Source: JAOZMY01 sp964577975 (GTDB lineage Bacteria; Desulfobacterota; S145-22). From it: a stretch of 64,000 bases of DNA. Numbering within the stretch: the stretch's first letter is position 1; each line of letters opens with the position of its first letter. The notes below the pieces were generated by a model. That model ran no database searches and was not told where the DNA came from. It saw only the letters and a program-made list of their open reading frames with translations. The stretch is taken from contig CAZOBB010000026.1 of assembly GCA_964577975.1 (NCBI GenBank), positions 1-64,000 on the forward strand. The letters are read 5' to 3'. Of the stretch, positions 18,307 through 27,520 are shown piece by piece. The position numbers and the translations under genes are program-made.

Positions 18307-19260
18307 TCATTTTATTTCGGTGAAGTGTCCGTTTTCAACTTGGACGATGGTATTACCACCCAGGTCTTTTGCTTTGTATAGCCCCAGGTCGGCCCAATGG
18401 ATGATTTCATCCACGTGGGCCATTTCCTTTGTGTGGGGGCAGCTTACAATCCCTATACTGGTCGAGATACGGAAGCTGACGGATGGATTGTTACGGGGGT
18501 GTATAACGTGATTTTGGACATCTTTCAGTATTCTTAAAGCGACCTTCTGGGCATTTTCTGCTTCCGTTTCAGGGAGAATGATGGCGAATTCATCGCCGCC
18601 ATATCGGGCGATAATGTCCATATTTCTCCTTCCCGTTTTTAGTACATTTGCAAAACAGAGAAGCACCTCATCTCCTGTTACGTGGCCGTATGTGTCATTT
18701 ACCAATTTGAAATCATCGATGTCGAGCATGATAAAGGTGAAGGGACGCTGGAATCGTTTCGTGAGATGGAAATGGCGTTCCAACTGTGAGATGAGAAATT
18801 TGTGATTGTAGAGCCCCGTGAGGCTATCGGTGACGGCCAAGCTCTTAAGCCTGTTGATTTTTTTGCGGAGGGTCAAATAGACATCCCTGATGAGGAGGAT
18901 GTTTTTGAGGCGAGCTTCGAACTCTCTTGGGAGGAAGGGGAGTCGAATGAAATCAAGGGCACCCGCCTGCAACGCTTGAGCGACTTCATCTGGATGCGGG
19001 TCCCGACCGAAGAAAATAAAGGGAATGAATAAGGGACGAAGTTTTCTTTTTATTTGACGCATGACGTCAATGCTATCGATTGCCTTTAAGTCGGCATCCA
19101 AAACGATGCCATCAGGTTTGTCATGAAAGGACTGGACAAGTATTCTTTGGGGTGATTCAAAGAAAGTTAGAATATAACCGGATGATTTGAAGTGTTCTTT
19201 CAGCAACTTCTTTACTCTTGAATTCTTTGTGAGAATAAAAATGTTTTTCGGCTTTCTCAT
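18307..19260 (-). CDS. Response regulator with GGDEF diguanylate cyclase domain
   Basis: A 317-residue two-domain protein. The receiver domain occupies residues 1-120 (FILTKNSRVKKLL; the likely phospho-site aspartate is in GIVLDADLKA). A GGDEF domain follows (SLTGLYNHKFLISQL; RYGGDEFAIILPE), with an intact RxxD inhibitory site, RNMD, five residues before the signature. It should make cyclic di-GMP under phosphorylation control. Its kinase is not adjacent. The start is placed at ATG 19260; a TTG 48 bases upstream lies within the predicted promoter. Confidence 0.88.
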   Translation of the reverse strand: MRKPKNIFILTKNSRVKKLLKEHFKSSGYILTFFESPQRILVQSFHDKPDGIVLDADLKAIDSIDVMRQIKRKLRPLFIPFIFFGRDPHPDEVAQALQAGALDFIRLPFLPREFEARLKNILLIRDVYLTLRKKINRLKSLAVTDSLTGLYNHKFLISQLERHFHLTKRFQRPFTFIMLDIDDFKLVNDTYGHVTGDEVLLCFANVLKTGRRNMDIIARYGGDEFAIILPETEAENAQKVALRILKDVQNHVIHPRNNPSVSFRISTSIGIVSCPHTKEMAHVDEIIHWADLGLYKAKDLGGNTIVQVENGHFTEIK

Positions 19261-19270
19261 GGGGTCTTTT

Positions 19271-19309
19271 TTTGATACCAAAGTGGATCGAAAAGTGTCA
19301 AGTATCAAA
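19271..19309 (-). promoter_or_regulatory. Promoter of the GGDEF response regulator, flanked by an 8-bp inverted repeat
   Basis: On the minus strand TTGACA (19296-19301) and TATCAA (19272-19277) are 18 bases apart. Arms TTTGATAC (19271-19278) and GTATCAAA (19302-19309) are perfect inverted repeats that bracket the promoter and overlap its -10. A regulator binding both arms would block or bend this promoter; this is inference. Confidence 0.5.
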
Positions 19310-19346
19310 GCTGACGTCCAGCTGGGGTTCGAAAGGGGAATTTCGA
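19309..19346. other. Intergenic dyads between the GGDEF gene and livH
   Basis: Two small inverted repeats lie upstream of livH: AGCTG-ACGTC-CAGCT (19309-19323) and TCGAAA-GGGGAA-TTTCGA (19329-19346). No convincing promoter for livH was found, so these are only candidate regulatory sites. Confidence 0.3.
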
Positions 19347-19413
19347 GAGGTTAATGTAAAGGGTGTGTTTTCTCTTTGCCTCTCTACAGAGTTTATGGTA
19401 TGTAGGTTGTGTC

Positions 19414-20271
19414 ATGTTGGCTCAAATCGTCGTGAACGGAATCCTCAAAGGTGGCTTGTACGCCTTGATGGCGCTGGGAATGTCGTTGATTTGGGGGGTG
19501 ATGGATATCATCAATATCGCCCACGGATCGTTTATCATGTTGGGGGCATACTGCACCTATTGGTTGTTCAGTTTGATGGGGTTGGATCCTTTTATCAGTC
19601 TTTTTCTTTCCGTGGGCATTATGTTCTTGGTGGGATACGGGATCCAAAAGTATCTTATCAACCTCGTTATTCGGGCAACGATGTTCATCACCTTGATCCT
19701 TGCCTTTGGGATCGAAATCTTCATCAATAACCTTGCTCTTGTCATGTGGACGGCCGACGTGAGAAAGGTGCAGGTTCCTTATGGAGCGGCAAACTTCAGC
19801 ATAGGAAGCGTCACGATCCCCTATGTTCGCCTCGGAGCGTTTGTCATTGCCTTAATCATCGCGGGGATTTTCTATTTCATCCTCAACAAGACGCGGACGG
19901 GAAGGTCCATTCGGGCCACCTCTCAGGATCTGGATGCCGCGAGGCTGGTGGGGGTGGATGTGGCGAAGACATACGCGCTCACCTTTGGGTTAGGCGTCGG
20001 GGCGGCTGGAGCGGCGGGAACGTTATGGGCCGTTCTCTTCCCCATTAATCCCATGATGGGAGGGATCCTAACGCTTAAATCATTCGTGGTGGTGATCATT
20101 GGAGGATTGGGCACGATGTTTGGTCCCATCATAGGAGGGCTTACGCTGGGAGTAGCGGAGGCTTTGGGGAGCAACTATTTCGGTGCGACGTATGAAAACT
20201 TCATAAGTTTCAGTATCCTTGTGTTGGTTTTAATTTTTCTGCCACAAGGCATCCTAGGGAAGAAGGAGTAA
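19414..20271 (+). CDS. livH: Branched-chain amino acid-type ABC transporter permease, LivH-like
   Basis: A 285-residue inner-membrane permease of the HAAT family. NGILKGGLYALMALGMSLIWGVM and NIAHGSF are the N-terminal signature, and GGLGTMFGPIIGG is the conserved cytoplasmic loop that contacts the ATPases. The start is set at ATG 19414; a GTG at 19363 would add an unlikely cysteine-rich leader. First gene of livHMGF. No periplasmic binding protein is encoded nearby, so the substrate (branched amino acids, urea, amides or others) is open. Confidence 0.88.
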   Translation: MLAQIVVNGILKGGLYALMALGMSLIWGVMDIINIAHGSFIMLGAYCTYWLFSLMGLDPFISLFLSVGIMFLVGYGIQKYLINLVIRATMFITLILAFGIEIFINNLALVMWTADVRKVQVPYGAANFSIGSVTIPYVRLGAFVIALIIAGIFYFILNKTRTGRSIRATSQDLDAARLVGVDVAKTYALTFGLGVGAAGAAGTLWAVLFPINPMMGGILTLKSFVVVIIGGLGTMFGPIIGGLTLGVAEALGSNYFGATYENFISFSILVLVLIFLPQGILGKKE

Positions 20272-20272
20272 C

Positions 20273-21250
20273 ATGGCACGAGAGAGGGGCGCCACGACGA
20301 AAACGATCATCTTGGGTGTTCTCATGATTGCGGGAATTGCCATCCCTTTCTTTTCAGGGAATTTTATCATTCGCTTTTTTACCAATGCCTTGATGTTTGC
20401 CGTCCTTGCCAGTGCGTGGAATATCATTGGTGGCTATACGGGGTATGCCTCCTTCGGAAACGTCGTCTTTCTCGGAGTGGGAGCGTACGTGTCCGCCGTT
20501 TTGATGGAAAAGGGTGGGGTTCCCTTTTGGATTGCCTTTCCCGCCTCGGGAGTGGGGGCGGCCGTCTTTGCAGTCCTTATTGGTTTGCCCGTGTTGCGCC
20601 TGAAGGGACATTACTTCGCGATCGCCACATTGGGTGTGGCGGAGGCGATGAAGGCGTTGGTGGACAATCTTGAGATTACGGAAGGGAACTCGGGAATTTA
20701 CCTTCCGGTGATGAATCTGTCGGTGAAAGCTCAGTATGTATTTTTCTATTTCATGATGTTGGGAGTCCTCGTCCTAACGTTGGGCGTGACGTTTGTGGTG
20801 TTGAAAAAGAAATTGGGATATGGCCTGATCGCCATCCGCGAGGATGAGGAGGCGGCCAACTCACTGGGTGTCAATACCACGCTATTTAAGGTGACGTCTT
20901 TTGCGTTGAGCGGCTTCTTTTCGGGATTGGCAGGAAGCCTTTACGCCTATCAGCAGGGGTTTATCAAACCGGAGTCGGTTTTTGACGTGGGGGTTACCGT
21001 AAAGATGATCGTGATGGCGGTGTTCGGGGGGATTGGGAGTTTACTGGGACCGTTGGTGGGCGCCCTTTCGATAGAGATCATTTCGGAGGTATTGACAAAT
21101 TATTTCCTTGTCGCCCATACGCTCTTCTTTGGGGCGATCGTCATTTTGGCAATCGTTTTTACCCCCAGAGGGATCATGGATATCCTTAGTGGCAGAAGGA
21201 AGTTCGGATTGAACTATCTCTTGCAGAACATCCGGAATCATCGGGTGTGA
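20273..21250 (+). CDS. livM: Branched-chain amino acid-type ABC transporter permease, LivM-like
   Basis: A 325-residue second permease. It has about eight to ten membrane helices, the LivM pattern ASAWNIIGGYTGYASFGNVV and the EAA-like loop FGGIGSLLGPLVGA. It begins one base after livH with GAAGGAG upstream. Confidence 0.9.
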   Translation: MARERGATTKTIILGVLMIAGIAIPFFSGNFIIRFFTNALMFAVLASAWNIIGGYTGYASFGNVVFLGVGAYVSAVLMEKGGVPFWIAFPASGVGAAVFAVLIGLPVLRLKGHYFAIATLGVAEAMKALVDNLEITEGNSGIYLPVMNLSVKAQYVFFYFMMLGVLVLTLGVTFVVLKKKLGYGLIAIREDEEAANSLGVNTTLFKVTSFALSGFFSGLAGSLYAYQQGFIKPESVFDVGVTVKMIVMAVFGGIGSLLGPLVGALSIEIISEVLTNYFLVAHTLFFGAIVILAIVFTPRGIMDILSGRRKFGLNYLLQNIRNHRV

Positions 21251-21263
21251 GGACATCGGGTCA

Positions 21264-22007
21264 ATGGTGATACTCGAAGGAAAAGGGATTACGAAGGAAT
21301 TTGGGGGGTTAAAAGCGGTAAGCGACGTGGATTTTGTCCTCAACAAGGGGGAGATTTTAGGACTGATCGGCCCGAATGGAGCCGGGAAAACAACCATCGT
21401 CAATATGATTTCTGGCACGTATGCCCCTACCAGCGGTCGGATTATGTATAAGGGAATGGATATTACTGGGAAGAAGCCTTATCAGATTGGCCGGATGGGT
21501 ATAAGCCGGACTTACCAGATCGTCAAACCTTTTCCTGGAATGACGGTTAAAGAGAATGTGTCGGTGGGGGCGATGTTTGGTGCGCAAGGGAAGAACTATT
21601 CTACGAAAGAGGCAATCGAAAAGGCGGAAAGCATTCTGGAGTTCGTTGGTTTGCAGGATATGGCCAATCATCGCGCCGACGATCTAAGCGTGGCATCCCG
21701 GAAAAGGTTGGAAATGGCGAAGGCGCTTGCCATGGGGCCGGAGGTGATCTTGTTTGATGAGGTGATGGCGGGGTTGAATTTTTCGGAAATCGACAAAGCG
21801 GTGGAACTGATCCGGAAGATTCGTGATGAGGGGATCAGCATTCTCGTTATTGAGCATGTCATGCGGGCGATCAAAGGGGTGTCGGATCGAATCTTTGTCT
21901 TGCATCATGGAGCGAAGATTGCCGATGGAAAGCCGGAGGAGGTATTGAATAACGAACAGGTCGTCAAGGCCTATCTAGGGCGGCGTTATAAAGAGTTGGT
22001 GCGGTAG
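21264..22007 (+). CDS. livG: ABC transporter ATP-binding protein, LivG-like
   Basis: A 247-residue ATPase. Walker A is GPNGAGKTT; Walker B with catalytic glutamate is VILFDEVMAGLN. The ABC signature reads LSVASRKRLEMAKAL instead of the usual LSGGQ or LAYGQ pattern, with alanine where the conserved glycine normally lies. The same DEVMAGL variant occurs, as I recall, in a recognised LivG subgroup, so the protein is probably active. It pairs with LivF. Confidence 0.88.
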   Translation: MVILEGKGITKEFGGLKAVSDVDFVLNKGEILGLIGPNGAGKTTIVNMISGTYAPTSGRIMYKGMDITGKKPYQIGRMGISRTYQIVKPFPGMTVKENVSVGAMFGAQGKNYSTKEAIEKAESILEFVGLQDMANHRADDLSVASRKRLEMAKALAMGPEVILFDEVMAGLNFSEIDKAVELIRKIRDEGISILVIEHVMRAIKGVSDRIFVLHHGAKIADGKPEEVLNNEQVVKAYLGRRYKELVR

Positions 22008-22015
22008 GGGTCGAT

Positions 22016-22723
22016 ATGTTTTTAGAGGTGAAGAACCTGAATGTGGGATATGGGGATGTTCAGGTCTTGTGGGACGTAAGCTTCGAAGTGGAAAAGGGGA
22101 TGATCGTCTCCTTGGTGGGGGCGAATGGAGCGGGAAAGACGACCCTCTTGAAGACCATCTCGGGATTGATTCATCCCATGAGTGGCGAGATACGATTTGA
22201 GGGGCAATCCTTGACCGAATTGTCTTCGAAAGAGATTGTCGAACTTGGCATCGTGCATGTGCCGGAAGGACGCCGGCTTTTTCCCGACATGAGCGTTGAA
22301 GAAAACCTCCTGATGGGAGCCTATCGGCGAGGCAAGGATCCAGCCATCAAGAAGGATCTTGACCAGGTGTATGAGATTTTCCCACGCCTGAAAGAGCGGA
22401 GACGCCAGAAGGCGGGGAGTCTGTCGGGAGGGGAACAGCAGATGTGTGCGATGGCGCGAGGACTCATGGGAAATCCGCGGTTGTTATTGGTGGATGAAAT
22501 GTCGTTGGGATTGGCTCCTTTGATCGTGGACGATCTTATCGACATCGTCAAAGAGATCCATAAACAGGGGACGACGGTTTTTATCGTGGAGCAGGATGTC
22601 CATCTGGCCCTGTCTAACTCTGACTATGGCTATGTTCTGGCCACAGGACGAATCATGATGGAAGGTTCCTCACGTGATCTCTTGGCGAACAGGAAAATCA
22701 AGGAGGTTTTTCTAGGGCTCTGA
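22016..22723 (+). CDS. livF: ABC transporter ATP-binding protein, LivF-like
   Basis: A 235-residue ATPase of the LivF type. It has Walker A GANGAGKTTLL, the LivF hallmark VPEGRRLFPDMSVEENL, a normal signature LSGGEQQMCAMARGL and Walker B LLLVDEMSLGLAP. It would form the nucleotide-binding heterodimer with LivG, so one of the two sites keeps a canonical signature. Confidence 0.92.
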   Translation: MFLEVKNLNVGYGDVQVLWDVSFEVEKGMIVSLVGANGAGKTTLLKTISGLIHPMSGEIRFEGQSLTELSSKEIVELGIVHVPEGRRLFPDMSVEENLLMGAYRRGKDPAIKKDLDQVYEIFPRLKERRRQKAGSLSGGEQQMCAMARGLMGNPRLLLVDEMSLGLAPLIVDDLIDIVKEIHKQGTTVFIVEQDVHLALSNSDYGYVLATGRIMMEGSSRDLLANRKIKEVFLGL

Positions 22724-22724
22724 G

Positions 22725-24212
22725 ATGTATCAGTACGTTGCCGTAGGATTTTTAGGAGGGGGATTGGTCGTTGCCCTCCTTTTTTATTTTCTCAAGGTAA
22801 AGAGGGGGCAAGGGGACGAGGAAGCGGTTCGCGCCAAAGAAGAACAGCTTTCCGTGGAGATTCAACGGTTACGGGAGGAGATCCGGACGAAGGAACGAAA
22901 TCTCCTCGAAATTTCGCAAGAAAAGGCAGCGGCCGTCCAAAAATCGTTGATGATACCGAAACTGGAGGAGCAGATACAGAGGCTGGAGGAAGAGAAGAAA
23001 GGATTTTTTCGCCAAATCTCGGAGCTGCAATCTCAAAAGGCGGAGCTGGAGGCGACGTTGCGGGAAGAGAAAAAGGCGTGGGAAGAGAAATTTCTTCTTT
23101 TGGAAGAAGCGAGGCAAAAACTTGGCGATGCCTTTGAAGCCCTTTCTGCCAAGGTCCTCCGCCATAGTCAGGAGAGTTTTTTGAGAGAAGCAAAGATAAC
23201 CCTTGAAAAATTTCACAATCAAGCCACGGGGGAGCTGGAGAAACGGAAACAAGCGATAGGGGAATTGGTTCGGCCAATCCAAGAGCTCCTGCATCGGTAT
23301 GAAAAGGAGATTCAGGAAATGGAGCGAGCCCGCCGGGAGGCGTATGGAGGATTGAAGGCACAGGTGGAATCCCTCTTGACGACGCAACGGAAATTGGAGG
23401 CTGAAACGAGTAATCTCGTCCGGGCGTTACGGGCTCCTCAAGTTCGGGGACGGTGGGGTGAAATAACCCTGAAACGGGTCGCAGAACTTGCCGGGATGGT
23501 GGAACATTGTGACTTTTACGAACAAGAAAGCATGGCCACGGAGGAAGGGCGGCTGCGCCCCGATATGATCGTGAGACTTCCAGGGGGAAAACAGATCGTC
23601 GTGGATGCCAAAGTTCCTCTCATGGCCTATCTGAGGGCCGTCGAGGAAACCGATGAAACGGCGCGTAAAGCGCATTTGAAAGAGCACGCCCGTCAGATCC
23701 AGAATCATATTTCGAATTTGGCGAACAAGGCTTATTGGGATCAGTTTACCCCGACACCCGAGTTCGTTGTCCTTTTCATTCCGGGGGAGAATTTTTTCAG
23801 CGCGGCCTTGGAGCAATCTCCCGATCTCATAGAAGAGGGGGTGCAAAAAGGGGTGATCCTTGCCACCCCAACGACACTTATTTCACTTCTCAAGGCTGTT
23901 TCGTATGGATGGCGTCAGGAAAAGATGGCGGAGAACGCCCAAAGAATCAGCGAGATAGGAAAGATGTTGCACGAAAGAATCCTGATCTTTGCCGGCCATT
24001 TGAACGATGTTGGACGCCATTTAGACCGAAGCGTCCAATCCTATAACAAGGCCGTGGGGTCTCTCGAAAGTCGCGTGTTGCCGGCCACGCGGCGATTTGA
24101 AGAGCTGGGAATATCGTCCAAAGGCAAGATCGAGCCGATCGGAAAACTGGATAGAAACGCCAGAACGCTCCTTATTGATGAAAAGGAAACCCCGGGTAAA
24201 GAAAGGTCATAG
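22725..24212 (+). CDS. rmuC: RmuC-family protein (putative DNA recombination factor)
   Basis: A 495-residue protein. One N-terminal membrane helix (VGFLGGGLVVALLFYFL) is followed by a long coiled coil (about residues 30-210) and the RmuC domain (APQVRGRWGEITLKRVAEL; VVDAKVPL; FIPGENFFSAAL). RmuC limits sequence inversions in E. coli; its fold is related to restriction endonucleases. It begins one base after livF with no close ribosome binding site, so translation is probably coupled, although no functional link to transport is evident. Confidence 0.9.
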   Translation: MYQYVAVGFLGGGLVVALLFYFLKVKRGQGDEEAVRAKEEQLSVEIQRLREEIRTKERNLLEISQEKAAAVQKSLMIPKLEEQIQRLEEEKKGFFRQISELQSQKAELEATLREEKKAWEEKFLLLEEARQKLGDAFEALSAKVLRHSQESFLREAKITLEKFHNQATGELEKRKQAIGELVRPIQELLHRYEKEIQEMERARREAYGGLKAQVESLLTTQRKLEAETSNLVRALRAPQVRGRWGEITLKRVAELAGMVEHCDFYEQESMATEEGRLRPDMIVRLPGGKQIVVDAKVPLMAYLRAVEETDETARKAHLKEHARQIQNHISNLANKAYWDQFTPTPEFVVLFIPGENFFSAALEQSPDLIEEGVQKGVILATPTTLISLLKAVSYGWRQEKMAENAQRISEIGKMLHERILIFAGHLNDVGRHLDRSVQSYNKAVGSLESRVLPATRRFEELGISSKGKIEPIGKLDRNARTLLIDEKETPGKERS

Positions 24213-24316
24213 CTTTTTCCCGGCAGATGAAGAAGGAGATCGACTGGGAAGTTTTTTGCTTCGAGGGGCAAACGCATAGAACTGAATAGACGGGAGGCAG
24301 AATTGAGGAATGGGCT

Positions 24317-25624
24317 TTGAAGAAGGAAAAAGTGGGAGTCAGAAAAGGATTCAGGGTGCCTGACAGGCGAACTATGGGCCTTGTAGGGATGTTTGTGCCG
24401 TTGGGCCTTTTTTTTCTCCTTTCTCAGTTTTACCGAACGTCCTCCGCGGTTATTGCGATTGATTTGATGCGGGATCTCCATCTCAACGCACAGACACTAG
24501 GTCTGTTGAGTTCCGTATTCTTTTATGCCTTTGCCATCGTGCAACTGCCGATGGGAGCGGCGATGGATCTCTTTGGGGCCAAGAGAATTCTCGTCTTTCT
24601 CGCCCTTGTGGGGCTGGTAGGCGCGGTTCTTTTTGCCAGTGCCCAAACCCTCGCCGTGGCTATGACGGGAAGGGCCTTGATTGGGATCGGTATGGCGTGT
24701 GGCCTCATGGGAACGTTCAAGCTTCTCATCAATTGGTTTCCCGAAAACGCCTTTGGAACCGCCTCCGGGCTCATCCTTTCCGTGGGAACCTTGGGGGTTG
24801 CCGCCGCAACGGCTCCCTTGGCGGAGGCCGTGGCGAGGGTAGGGTGGCGTATGACGTTTTTTGGCATGGCCCTATGTCACCTTTTTATTGTCGCGTGGAT
24901 TATCTTAACGGTGAAGGAGTCTCCCAAGACACCGATCGAGACCCAAGAGACAGGTTCGCCGGAAGGCGCTGCGAAACGTGATTTTTCCCTGGTTTTCAAG
25001 CACCCAAGTTTTTGGTTGATTGCCGTTACCACATACGTTCGGTATGGGACCTATGTGGCCATTTCCGCGTTGTGGGCTGGTCCGTTCCTCAGAAAGGTTT
25101 ACCACTTTTCCTTGATTAAATCGGGTAATTTCCTTCTCGCCTTTCCCCTAGGTTTTATACTGGGGGGACCGGTTATCGGGTATCTCTCCGATAAGGTCCT
25201 GAAAAATCGGCAGCGTGTGGTCTTATTCGGCATGATGGGATACAGTCTCATGATGCTTCCCCTTTGCGTGACAGGGACGTCTCTTCCGGATTGGGTCTTG
25301 GTGGCTTCTTTTGCGGGTATGGGTTTTTTCACCTCCTCAGGTGGGATTATGTATGCCAACATCAAGGAACTCCTCCCGAAAGAGGTCTCGGGACTGGCCA
25401 TGACGGGCGTCAACTTTTTTACCATGTTGGGGGCCGCAACTTTTCAGCATGGAATTGGGGCTTTCATCAAGCACCTTTCGGGATCGACCGTCTTGACGCC
25501 CAAGGCGTTTCATTGGGGCTTCCGCATCTGTCTCCTTGCGTCTCTCATAGGGGTTCTTTGCTACTGGTTTGTCAAAGAGGCCGGAAATGGGCTTCACTTG
25601 ACGGAGGAGGGACGGAAATTATGA
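24317..25624 (+). CDS. Major facilitator superfamily transporter
   Basis: A 435-residue secondary transporter with about twelve predicted membrane helices in two halves separated by a charged loop near residues 195-220. The MFS loop 2-3 motif is recognisable (GAAMDLFGAKRILV). Substrate is unknown. The start is TTG 24317, with GAGG upstream. Its stop overlaps the start of the adenine-deaminase-like gene (ATGA), which suggests the carrier serves that enzyme, for instance by importing its substrate. Confidence 0.85.
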   Translation: MKKEKVGVRKGFRVPDRRTMGLVGMFVPLGLFFLLSQFYRTSSAVIAIDLMRDLHLNAQTLGLLSSVFFYAFAIVQLPMGAAMDLFGAKRILVFLALVGLVGAVLFASAQTLAVAMTGRALIGIGMACGLMGTFKLLINWFPENAFGTASGLILSVGTLGVAAATAPLAEAVARVGWRMTFFGMALCHLFIVAWIILTVKESPKTPIETQETGSPEGAAKRDFSLVFKHPSFWLIAVTTYVRYGTYVAISALWAGPFLRKVYHFSLIKSGNFLLAFPLGFILGGPVIGYLSDKVLKNRQRVVLFGMMGYSLMMLPLCVTGTSLPDWVLVASFAGMGFFTSSGGIMYANIKELLPKEVSGLAMTGVNFFTMLGAATFQHGIGAFIKHLSGSTVLTPKAFHWGFRICLLASLIGVLCYWFVKEAGNGLHLTEEGRKL

Positions 25625-27399
25625 ATCCATGGCACGAGGAAAGGTACCTAGCCTACAAAAAACGGATCCAGGTGGCCTCTGGCAAAAAGCCCCCCGACAA
25701 GATTTTTGTGGGTGGGGAAGTTTTGAATGTCTACACGGGAGAGCTTCTGAATTGGGACGTGGCCCTCTCGGGAGATCGTATCGCCTATCTGAAACCGCGG
25801 GGGAAACATCTCCAGGGGAAGGGCACGTTTGTTCACGACGTATCTGGTAAGGTGCTTGTGCCCGGCTATTTTGACCCCCACGCCCACACCGATCTCTATT
25901 ATACCCCCTGGGAATTTGTCAAAACGGTGGTGACGACGGGAACCACATCCCTCTTCTCGGATTCTCACGATATGGCGAATGGCTTGGGAATGGAGGGGTT
26001 CCTGAAGGTTCTAGAGGCGTCTCGAACTTTTCCCGTTCGTTTTTTTAGCGGGGTCCCTTTGGCTTCCCCGCCCTATCCGGTGGAAGGGGAAGACCTCTAT
26101 GGGATTTCGAACGTTCGGCGTCTGTTGAAGCTAAAGGGGGTGACGGTAAGCGGCAGCGAGTTGACCCCCTGGGTCAAAGTGATTCGTGAGGATGCACCTC
26201 TTTTGAAGAAACTCTTTACGGTCCACCAAGTGACGGGGAGATTGGAGGGACATACGGTAGGCGCGAAGAAGGAAAAGTTGGCGGCTCTCGTGGCGGCGGG
26301 AATAACGTCGTGTCACGAATCCATCACTCCCGAAGATGTGGAAGAGAGGCTCCGGTTGGGGCTGTATGTCATGATTCGACAAGGATCCATTCGTAAAGAG
26401 TTTGAACGGCTTTTTCCTTTTCTCCAGCGTTATCACCCTAGAATCATGCTTACCCCAGATGGATTGTTTGCCGATGAGATAGTCGAAAAGGGATATATGA
26501 ACTATGTGCTGCAAGAGGCGATTCGTTATGGCGCCGATCCGGTTTCCCTCTATCGGATGGTGAGTCTGAACCCGGCGGTTTATTTTGGTCTCGAGAGCGA
26601 TCTGGGAGGGATTGCGCCGGGTCGCCTGGCAGATTTCAATATCCTTCGCGATATAGATGATCCCACACCTTCAGAGGTATGGGTGGGTGGGGAACGGATC
26701 GCCGAAGGAGGGATGTGGATCGGCAGGGAATGGGGAGAGATCAAAGAGGTGCCCACGGAGCGTCCCCTTGAGATGCCACCGTTGAAGCCGGAGGATTTTC
26801 GCGCCTTCTACCCAACATGGTTTCCGGAGGGAATTCCCGTCATCAAGGTCATCGACCATACCGTGACGGGACTTTGTTGGTGGAAACCCGGCGGAGGCGA
26901 CGAAGGGAGCGCCGATCCGGAACGCGATATCTTCAAAGTGGCTTTGATCCACCGAAAAGGACCGGCGTCTGGTATGGGTATTGGCTATGTTTACGGGTTT
27001 GGGCTGAACAAGGATACGCACATAGCTTCGACCGTCGCCCACGAAACACACAATATGCTCGTGATGGGGACCGATGACCGGGAGATGGCGGCTGCGGCCA
27101 ACGAGGTTATTAAAATGGGGGGAGGAATCGTCGTGCGGGGGGAGGGGAAGACCCTCTATCGGTGGCCGTTGTCGGTTGGAGGGATGATGAGTCGTGACTC
27201 CATGCGGGACATTGCAGAGGCGCTTAAGGCAATTCGGTCTCTGTTGCAAGAAAGGGGCACGCCCCTTCCCGATCCCGTTTGGACATTTGGATTTCTTTCG
27301 TTTACCTCGATTCTCCGCCTCCGGATTACGATCTCCGGCGTTTATGACGTGAAAAGGGGAAGTATCCTATATAATGCCAGAAAGGAAGGAAAGGGGTGA
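25621..27399 (+). CDS. Adenine deaminase-like amidohydrolase (divergent)
   Basis: A 592-residue metallohydrolase with the adenine deaminase layout. Conserved parts are the metal motif in PGYFDPHAHT, EGHTVGA, AAGITSCHES, the PGRLADFNIL amidohydrolase end, and the C-terminal domain (GFGLNKDTHIASTVAHETHN; GGGIVV). Adenine deaminases hydrolyse adenine to hypoxanthine and ammonia. Compared with E. coli Ade, two active-site stretches differ: HIESS after the metal histidines is HTDLY here, and the TDD motif is TPDG, which loses one aspartate. Substrate may therefore not be adenine. The start at 25621 overlaps the MFS stop; a longer frame from 25264 lies inside the MFS gene and is rejected. Confidence 0.78.
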   Translation: MNPWHEERYLAYKKRIQVASGKKPPDKIFVGGEVLNVYTGELLNWDVALSGDRIAYLKPRGKHLQGKGTFVHDVSGKVLVPGYFDPHAHTDLYYTPWEFVKTVVTTGTTSLFSDSHDMANGLGMEGFLKVLEASRTFPVRFFSGVPLASPPYPVEGEDLYGISNVRRLLKLKGVTVSGSELTPWVKVIREDAPLLKKLFTVHQVTGRLEGHTVGAKKEKLAALVAAGITSCHESITPEDVEERLRLGLYVMIRQGSIRKEFERLFPFLQRYHPRIMLTPDGLFADEIVEKGYMNYVLQEAIRYGADPVSLYRMVSLNPAVYFGLESDLGGIAPGRLADFNILRDIDDPTPSEVWVGGERIAEGGMWIGREWGEIKEVPTERPLEMPPLKPEDFRAFYPTWFPEGIPVIKVIDHTVTGLCWWKPGGGDEGSADPERDIFKVALIHRKGPASGMGIGYVYGFGLNKDTHIASTVAHETHNMLVMGTDDREMAAAANEVIKMGGGIVVRGEGKTLYRWPLSVGGMMSRDSMRDIAEALKAIRSLLQERGTPLPDPVWTFGFLSFTSILRLRITISGVYDVKRGSILYNARKEGKG

Positions 27400-27453
27400 A
27401 GGTTGGTGAGGAAGGAATAGGCAGGTTCTATGGGAGCTCGAAAGGCGAAAAAC

Positions 27454-27482
27454 TTGACATACTTAGAGGGGATTGATAAAAA
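27454..27482 (+). promoter_or_regulatory. Probable pckA promoter
   Basis: TTGACA at 27454-27459 and TAAAAA at 27477-27482 have a 17-base spacer. They lie about 40 bases upstream of the chosen pckA start, in the only gap on this strand between the deaminase-like gene and pckA. Confidence 0.5.
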
Positions 27483-27520
27483 ATAAATGCCGTTTTAACC
27501 ATGAAAAAAAGGGGCCGATT

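Noticed and set aside
19325..19350. tRNA T-arm-like GGGGTTCGAAAGGGG
   Set aside because: No acceptor stem, D-arm or anticodon arm can be folded around it.
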